Assembly (NCBI GenBank): GCA_002503215.1 | Contig: DARG01000032.1 | Span: 1 to 9,444, forward strand | Length of the DNA stretch: 9,444 bases | Origin: Candidatus Parvarchaeota archaeon UBA446 | Lineage (GTDB): Archaea > Nanobdellota > Nanobdellia > Parvarchaeales > Parvarchaeaceae | Direction of reading: 5' to 3' | Shown: positions 6,132-9,444 of the stretch, piece by piece | Layout of the letters: each line of letters opens with the position of its first letter | Position numbering within the stretch: position 1 is the stretch's first letter | Notes under the pieces: model-generated | What the model saw: the letters and a program-made list of their open reading frames with translations, nothing else | Database searches by the model: none | What the model was told of the DNA's origin: nothing | Position numbers and translations under genes: made by a program

Positions 6132-6917
6132 ATGGCGGTTCTAAAGATACCAGTGTATCTATTATGGGTTTTGATTGCAGTAATAGCTATACTTGTTATA
6201 GCATTTGTTTTTATAAAATTAAATAATAAAAACGTGTCTCCTGCAAACACAATACCTTCTTCAGTAGAATATGCGCTCGAATATTTTAATGCCGCTAACC
6301 AGAATTCGACTCTTTTGGTGCCATCACAATACTATGCAGTCGCGAATGGTTTGGCAGCAAATGGCAACAATGTAGTAGAGAACAACAAATTGTATTATTC
6401 CATACTTTTTAACGGTACAAGCCTGCCTAAAGGATACTATATATTAATGGATATGCAAAACATATCGGCGCTTCCAGGAGCGATAGCTCTTCCTTATAAC
6501 TTTACTCAGAAGAATATAAGCAGTTCCCTTCAAGACTGTGATGTAGCCGGTTCCAACAGCGCTATACTATCAATATGTAACTTATACACGAATGTAACAG
6601 TACCAGTACTAAATAGTACTGTCAGCAAAGAAATTAGGTTAGGTTACGGCACTTTTATGGAATTTCCTAGCAATTCAACTACTTTAGAGCTTAATTCCAC
6701 AATAATATACAATGGCGTAAACCGAACAAATATCCCTTCTTTTAGGGTAAATAACACCGCATTTTCAAACGGTTCGGCATTTGTATACGCTAACACAACA
6801 GCATTTTATCTTTCTCCAGGAGCCCTTAAAACATTTTATGGCAGCGAGATGTTTCTGCCAAATTCCACGCTTAAAAACGTATTTGCAAACTTCGTTACGG
6901 TAAGGATAATAGGCTAA
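6132..6917 (+). CDS. Membrane-anchored exported protein rich in N-glycosylation sequons
   Basis: This is a 261-aa protein whose residues 8-29 (VYLLWVLIAVIAILVIAFVF) form a single N-terminal signal anchor. The rest lies outside the cell and is Asn/Ser/Thr-rich, beta-type sequence. I count 14 N-x-S/T sequons (among them NST, NGT, NFT, NVT, NRT, NNT, NGS), very dense for about 220 residues. Two cysteines, in QDCDVAG and SICNLYT, are 13 residues apart and could form a disulfide. No enzyme motif is seen. It starts 3 bases after the zinc-ribbon gene with GTGATC as a ribosome site, so it appears to be the last gene of the cyd operon. It may be an assembly or envelope partner of the oxidase, but only gene order suggests this. 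Confidence 0.75.
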   Translation: MAVLKIPVYLLWVLIAVIAILVIAFVFIKLNNKNVSPANTIPSSVEYALEYFNAANQNSTLLVPSQYYAVANGLAANGNNVVENNKLYYSILFNGTSLPKGYYILMDMQNISALPGAIALPYNFTQKNISSSLQDCDVAGSNSAILSICNLYTNVTVPVLNSTVSKEIRLGYGTFMEFPSNSTTLELNSTIIYNGVNRTNIPSFRVNNTAFSNGSAFVYANTTAFYLSPGALKTFYGSEMFLPNSTLKNVFANFVTVRIIG

Positions 6918-6918
6918 C

Positions 6919-6933
6919 AAAAAGCTTTTTAAC
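6919..6933 (+). promoter_or_regulatory. BRE/TATA promoter of the Lrp-like gene, in a 12-bp palindrome
   Basis: AAAAAGCTTTTT (6919-6930) is a perfect palindrome running into TTTTTAAC, a TATA-like box about 36 bases before the ATG at 6965. It begins one base after the stop of the preceding gene, so the T-run may also end the upstream operon. The same AAAGCTT core recurs before the genes at 7520 and 9341. Confidence 0.5.
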
Positions 6934-6936
6934 TTT

Positions 6937-6957
6937 AGTATTATCATAAGTATTATC
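6937..6957. repeat. Two direct copies of AGTATTATC in front of the Lrp-like gene
   Basis: AGTATTATC occurs at 6937-6945 and again at 6949-6957, a 12-base period. The repeats lie between the TATA box and the ATG, over the predicted transcription start, where binding by a repressor would block transcription. Autoregulation is usual for Lrp/AsnC proteins, which makes this a plausible operator. Confidence 0.55.
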
Positions 6958-6964
6958 TATAATT

Positions 6965-7396
6965 ATGAAATTGAAAGAAAACGATATAAAAATTTTAGAT
7001 ATGCTTCGTGATAATAAGTCAGTAAAAATCATAGCAAAAGAACTGTCCTTGCCTCAATCAACTGTATATTATCATTTCAATAGATTAAAGAAAAATGGCT
7101 TTATTCAAGGTCCGAAAGTAAAAATGGATTACAAAAGCTTCGATGGCGATGAAATGGCTATGATACTGGTGTCGCTGCAGAGTGTACATATGGATAATTT
7201 CGACAAATTTTTAGATGAGCTGGGAAAAGAGAGCATAATCCAGGAAGTTTTTGAAGTAAGCGGAGACTGGGATTTTATATTTATGGTGAGAGGGTCAAAG
7301 GAAAGCATAATAAACTTTGTACATGAAAAGCTGCAGCATATCCAAAATGTTAAGAAAATACAGTCAATTTTTATAATGAGGCATGTAAAGTTATAA
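6965..7396 (+). CDS. Lrp/AsnC-family transcriptional regulator
   Basis: The 143-aa product has the standard two-part layout. Residues 1-50 form a winged helix-turn-helix (ILDMLRDNKSVKIIAKELSL, then PQSTVYYHFNRLKKNGFI), with the recognition helix in STVYYHFNRL. Residues 64-140 form the alpha/beta RAM (AsnC-type effector-binding and oligomer) domain, with GDWDFIFMVRGSKESIINFV and a closing strand IQSIFIMRHVKL. Length is normal for the family (about 140-160). These cytoplasmic proteins bind DNA as dimers or octamers and often respond to amino acids; the ligand here is unknown. It is a single-gene unit with its own promoter, direct repeats likely to be its operator, and a hairpin terminator at 7423. 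Confidence 0.9.
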   Translation: MKLKENDIKILDMLRDNKSVKIIAKELSLPQSTVYYHFNRLKKNGFIQGPKVKMDYKSFDGDEMAMILVSLQSVHMDNFDKFLDELGKESIIQEVFEVSGDWDFIFMVRGSKESIINFVHEKLQHIQNVKKIQSIFIMRHVKL

Positions 7397-7422
7397 TTCA
7401 TTTTATAACTAAAAATTAGCCA

Positions 7423-7447
7423 ACACAATCCATTTTTGTGTCTTTTT
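7423..7447 (+). terminator. Hairpin plus T-run after the Lrp-like gene
   Basis: ACACAA (7423-7428) and TTGTGT (7436-7441) form a 6-bp stem with a 7-base loop, followed by C and five T (7443-7447). It lies about 27 bases after the stop codon. Archaeal termination mainly needs the T-run; the stem may help. Confidence 0.5.
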
Positions 7448-7490
7448 ACTGTCTTCAATTAATGTAAATATTATTATTTCTTATCACAAA

Positions 7491-7498
7491 TTTAAAAG
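7491..7498 (+). promoter_or_regulatory. TATA box for the 41-aa/117-aa pair
   Basis: TTTAAAAG is centred 25-26 bases before the ATG at 7520, predicting a leaderless transcript. AAAGCTTCT (7502-7510) lies between box and start, as it also does before the gene at 9341. Confidence 0.55.
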
Positions 7499-7519
7499 GG
7501 TAAAGCTTCTAAATAGAAT

Positions 7520-7645
7520 ATGGCAGGACAAGGTTACAATCTGCGTTTCTCAAAAGAAAAAAGAGAAATCACGGAAAAAACACTTGAAATGAATAAAATA
7601 ACCGGGCAAAAAATGATTTGTCAGGCCAAGGAGTATATCCGATGA
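7520..7645 (+). CDS. 41-aa basic microprotein, unknown
   Basis: The product begins MAGQGYNLRFSKEKREITEK and ends MICQAKEYIR. It is soluble, charged and probably helical (EKREITEKTLEMNK), with a single cysteine. Its stop TGA overlaps the ATG of the next gene (ATGA at 7642-7645), a classic coupled arrangement. The start is supported by a TATA box at leaderless distance; there is no ribosome site upstream. I do not recognise it. A GGAG inside its end (in AAGGAGTATATC) serves the next gene. The coupling suggests that it works with the 117-aa membrane protein. Confidence 0.55.
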   Translation: MAGQGYNLRFSKEKREITEKTLEMNKITGQKMICQAKEYIR

Positions 7646-7995
7646 GTTTAGTCGACAGATACAGAGAGGAATTAAAATCACAGGGCATAAACGTAGATAT
7701 ACAAGGAACGAAGATCAAGAAGGACCGCACAAAATTATTTTTGTTTATAATAGGCGCAGCAATAGCTATCCCAGTATACTTTCTCATATTCACAAACTAC
7801 AATGCCTGTGTAGTATATGCAGGCAATTTATCTGCAGTTTCGGGAGGTTCTTCATCCGCATTGAACGGTTCATTTTACTTAAAATGTGGGGTAAATTCTA
7901 TAATGTACTCAGTCGCTGCGGCTTTGCTAATTTTCATAATACTTCTAATATTGATGAAGATTTTTGTCAGAAGAAGAGCAGGTAAAAATTTATAA
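7642..7995 (+). CDS. 117-aa protein with two membrane helices and an external loop
   Basis: The ATG at 7642 is preferred over a TTG at 7618 because it shares ATGA with the preceding stop and has GGAG about 8 bases upstream. Residues 1-30 are cytoplasmic and charged (SLVDRYREELKSQG). TM1 is about 31-50 (KLFLFIIGAAIAIPVYFLIF) and TM2 about 87-108. The 35-residue loop between them holds Cys56 and Cys82 (a possible disulfide) and two sequons, NLS and NGS, consistent with an outside location. The C-terminus is basic (VRRRAGKNL). No family is recognised. The stop codon lies within the TATA box of the next gene. Confidence 0.68.
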   Translation: MSLVDRYREELKSQGINVDIQGTKIKKDRTKLFLFIIGAAIAIPVYFLIFTNYNACVVYAGNLSAVSGGSSSALNGSFYLKCGVNSIMYSVAAALLIFIILLILMKIFVRRRAGKNL

Positions 7996-7996
7996 G
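7989..7996 (+). promoter_or_regulatory. TATA box for the HEEAH-protein gene
   Basis: TTTATAAG, preceded by an A-run, is centred about 27 bases before the ATG at 8020, fitting a leaderless transcript. It overlaps the last codons of the preceding gene. Confidence 0.55.
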
Positions 7997-8019
7997 TAAG
8001 TAACCTTCTTTATGTTTAG

Positions 8020-8589
8020 ATGATAAATGAAAAATATTTTGATATAAAATATCAGAGAAATCTTCTTGATGCTATATTATCTAGCATGAGGAAAAAAATG
8101 CCCGAAAAAGAAAATGTCTTCCTGCCGGAGAAATATCATATAACCATCGCTAGAGGCAAAGTAAGCGATTTCAATGGTAAATACAACCGTAAGGACGATT
8201 CTATAGAAATAGATAAAATGTTCATATACGATAAACTAAGCTCCTTTGATATTTACGACATAAGGAATACAGTCATACACGAAGAAGCACATAGGCAGGT
8301 ATTCCTAAATGATAAAACAGATGATTTTGCTGATCATTGGGAAAGCTGGCTCAAAGAGTATTTATCGATGGGCGGAAAGCCTCCAGAAGTATACACTAAG
8401 GTGAAATATTCAGAAGTAAGCAAAGAATACAGCGAAATAAAACCTGCGGATTTGGAAAGTATAATCATAATAACCGACGATGGAAAAGATACGACAAGAA
8501 AGCTGATATACGAAAGGGAAGCAGTAAAAAGGCCATTTTTAACGGTCTACAAAGATGGAAAAATAAAGAGGAATAACTTCCAATATTAA
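8020..8589 (+). CDS. Putative zinc metallopeptidase with HEEAH motif (SprT-like layout)
   Basis: This 189-aa protein has no signal peptide or membrane helix, so it is likely cytoplasmic. Residues 80-91 (DIRNTVIHEEAH) give His87-Glu88-x-x-His91, the HExxH zinc-peptidase motif with its catalytic glutamate. FADHWESWLKEY follows, with His106 fifteen residues after His91. In SprT-like and related minimal peptidases a third His follows HExxH at about such a distance, ahead of a conserved aromatic, which fits here. Residues 40-65 would be the preceding strands, and about 115-189 is a charged beta-rich tail (IIIITDDG, LTVYKDGKIKRNN) with no zinc-ribbon cysteines. A DNA-protein crosslink or housekeeping protease is possible. 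Family membership below 'HExxH peptidase' is uncertain. Confidence 0.6.
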   Translation: MINEKYFDIKYQRNLLDAILSSMRKKMPEKENVFLPEKYHITIARGKVSDFNGKYNRKDDSIEIDKMFIYDKLSSFDIYDIRNTVIHEEAHRQVFLNDKTDDFADHWESWLKEYLSMGGKPPEVYTKVKYSEVSKEYSEIKPADLESIIIITDDGKDTTRKLIYEREAVKRPFLTVYKDGKIKRNNFQY

Positions 8590-8597
8590 GATAAAGA

Positions 8598-8603
8598 TTT
8601 ATT
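8598..8603 (+). promoter_or_regulatory. TATA-like box for the phosphoglycerate mutase gene
   Basis: AAAGATTTATTC contains TTTATT, centred about 25 bases before the ATG at 8625. This spacing favours 8625 as a leaderless start over the in-frame ATG at 8616 (16 bases) or the TTG at 8607. Confidence 0.45.
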
Positions 8604-8624
8604 CTATTGCTGCTAATGTCTGTA

Positions 8625-9233
8625 ATGACAGAGATATGTCTTCTTAGGCACGGCGAATCTCTTTGGAATAAGGAGAACAGGTTTACCGGATGGGTCGATG
8701 TACCGCTTACAGCAAACGGAGAAAAGCAGGCTGAAAATGCGGGAACTTTGATAAAAAACAGCGGTATAAATTTTAATGTTGCATATACCAGTGTATTGAC
8801 AAGGGCTATAGATACTTTAAATATAGTGATGAAATACACAGGAAAAATTCCGGTTATTAAAGATCCTGCATTAAATGAAAGGATGTACGGCGATCTTCAG
8901 GGATTAAACAAGGCAGATACCGCAAAGAAATATGGTGAGGAGCAAGTTCATAACTGGCGTAGAAGTTACGACATAAAGCCTCCAAACGGGGAAAGTTTGG
9001 AAGACACACAAAAAAGAACAATACCTTTTTTCGTAAATTGTATTTTAACAGATACAAAAGAAGGCAACAATGTGCTCGTAGTCGCACATGGAAATAGTCT
9101 GCGCTCAATAGCAATGTATCTTGAAAAGATGACAAAAGAACAGGTCTTAGATTTCGAGATGCCTACAGGTGTACCAATTGTTTATTCAATAGATGAAAAA
9201 GGAGAAATGACGGCAAAGAGAACCTTAGCATAA
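8625..9233 (+). CDS. gpmA: 2,3-bisphosphoglycerate-dependent phosphoglycerate mutase, short form
   Basis: The enzyme interconverts 3- and 2-phosphoglycerate in glycolysis and gluconeogenesis through a phosphohistidine. From ATG 8625 the product is 202 aa. LLRHGES carries the phosphorylated His9; NKENRFTGW, Arg60 (SVLTRAIDT), Glu85 (ALNERMYGDLQGLNK), WRRSYD and His155 (VVAHGNSLR) are the dPGM hallmarks, all intact. After RRSYDIKPP it goes straight to NGESLEDT, lacking the roughly 25-residue stretch of E. coli-type enzymes (about 250 aa). This matches the compact type seen in, for example, Alphaproteobacteria. Many archaea use cofactor-independent mutases, but dPGM is known in Thermoplasma. Origin by transfer from bacteria is possible but untested. 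T-rich sequence follows the stop. Confidence 0.92.
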   Translation: MTEICLLRHGESLWNKENRFTGWVDVPLTANGEKQAENAGTLIKNSGINFNVAYTSVLTRAIDTLNIVMKYTGKIPVIKDPALNERMYGDLQGLNKADTAKKYGEEQVHNWRRSYDIKPPNGESLEDTQKRTIPFFVNCILTDTKEGNNVLVVAHGNSLRSIAMYLEKMTKEQVLDFEMPTGVPIVYSIDEKGEMTAKRTLA

Positions 9234-9275
9234 TCAAATTTTCTTAAATCTCAATTGTTTTTAAATTTTTAATAG
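9234..9275 (+). terminator. T-rich stretch after the phosphoglycerate mutase gene
   Basis: Several T-runs (TTTTC, GTTTTTAAATTTTTAA) follow the stop codon without a clear hairpin, as is usual for archaeal transcription ends. The boundaries are approximate. Confidence 0.35.
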
Positions 9276-9310
9276 GTTATTATTTTAAGTATAAGACAAA
9301 AAAAATAAAG

Positions 9311-9318
9311 TTTAAAAT
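9311..9318 (+). promoter_or_regulatory. TATA box for the pilin-like gene
   Basis: TTTAAAAT is centred about 27 bases before the ATG at 9341, predicting a leaderless transcript. AAAGCTTCT follows within the spacer, as upstream of the gene at 7520. Confidence 0.5.
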
Positions 9319-9340
9319 TAAAAGCTTCTTTTAATATTAT

Positions 9341-9444
9341 ATGTATAATCCTCTTTCAAAGAAAGCACAGTCAGATTTAGAGTATATGATGACCTATGGT
9401 GGGCCATATTAATCATAGTAATAGTAGCAGTTATTCTCTACAGT
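9341..9444 (+). pseudogene. Pilin-like protein with class III signal peptide, frameshifted (partial)
   Basis: The start reads MYNPLSKKAQSDLEYMMTYG, a typical archaeal type IV pilin/archaellin-type leader. KKA precedes the predicted cleavage before Gln, and Glu sits at +5. Such proteins continue GWAILIIVIVA in the membrane helix. Here the first frame reads GGPY and stops at 9412, but one frame over the sequence gives WAILIIVIVAVILYS to the window end. A single missing T in TATGGTGGGCC (expected TATGGTTGGGCC), around 9399-9401, accounts for it exactly. It is either a real mutation, a sequencing error or, less likely, a programmed shift. The product would be an envelope pilin or a pilin-like exported protein. 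Confidence 0.75.

Noticed and set aside
7618..7641. TTG start adding 8 residues to the 117-aa membrane protein
   Set aside because: The ATG at 7642 has an ATGA overlap with the preceding stop and a well-spaced GGAG; the TTG has neither.
7520..7995. Toxin-antitoxin pair
   Set aside because: Size and overlap would allow it, but neither product shows a known toxin or antitoxin motif, and the second is a two-helix membrane protein with an external loop.
8465..9135. Long minus-strand frames opposite the peptidase and gpmA genes
   Set aside because: They mirror strongly supported genes, lack recognisable motifs and have no promoter or ribosome site.
1..9444. CRISPR array, rRNA or complete tRNA genes
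   Set aside because: No regularly spaced repeats and no cloverleaf or rRNA-like blocks were found on reading either strand.

Overview
The window looks like chromosome from a small-genome archaeon, most likely a DPANN lineage near Micrarchaeota/ARMAN. This placement is an inference. It rests on archaeal TATA-type promoters lying about 25-28 bases before start codons (leaderless transcripts), heavy ATA and AGA/AGG codon use, an Lrp/AsnC-type regulator, an archaeal class III signal-peptide pilin start, sequon-rich anchored exported proteins, and an N-terminus resembling archaeal Holliday junction resolvase (Hjc). No rRNA, tRNA or CRISPR array is visible, and no stretch over 300 bases lacks a gene.

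Layout. Positions 1-1044 (minus strand) hold a chain of five small, tightly overlapping genes: a 127-aa zinc-finger protein, then 43-, 33- and 48-aa microproteins (the last with a CxxC/CxxH knuckle), then a gene that starts like an Hjc-type resolvase but changes after about 32 residues into the tail of a surface-protein-like sequence. The block is more GC-rich than the rest (about 52% against 37% in sampled 60-base blocks) and uses strong Shine-Dalgarno sites with stop/start coupling, so it looks like a mobile or viral remnant. From about 1131 to 2514 (plus) lies a sugar-porter-type MFS transporter in two pieces: an N-terminal part lacking TM1, and a C-terminal half with its own start and promoter. 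A GC-richer segment carrying a 50-aa membrane microprotein separates them.

Positions 2520-6917 (plus) are a compact run: an RNase Z-like metallo-beta-lactamase-fold hydrolase, then the two cytochrome bd oxidase subunits (cydA, cydB, ATGA overlap), then a zinc-ribbon protein resembling ribosomal protein eS26 with a very acidic tail, then a membrane-anchored exported protein with 14 N-glycosylation sequons. The bd oxidase points to aerobic or microaerobic respiration or oxygen scavenging.

Positions 6965-9444 (plus) are mostly separate units with archaeal promoters: an Lrp/AsnC regulator, a 41-aa/117-aa gene pair sharing ATGA, a small HEEAH putative zinc metallopeptidase, a short-form 2,3-BPG-dependent phosphoglycerate mutase (glycolysis/gluconeogenesis), and a pilin-like gene whose frame is broken by one missing base inside its conserved signal region.

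The most unusual items are the coupled microgene block with its chimeric end gene, the broken and invaded MFS gene, the eS26-like protein with an acidic tail inside the bd-oxidase operon, and the frameshifted pilin. I saw nothing that amounts to a complete new defence or mobile system.
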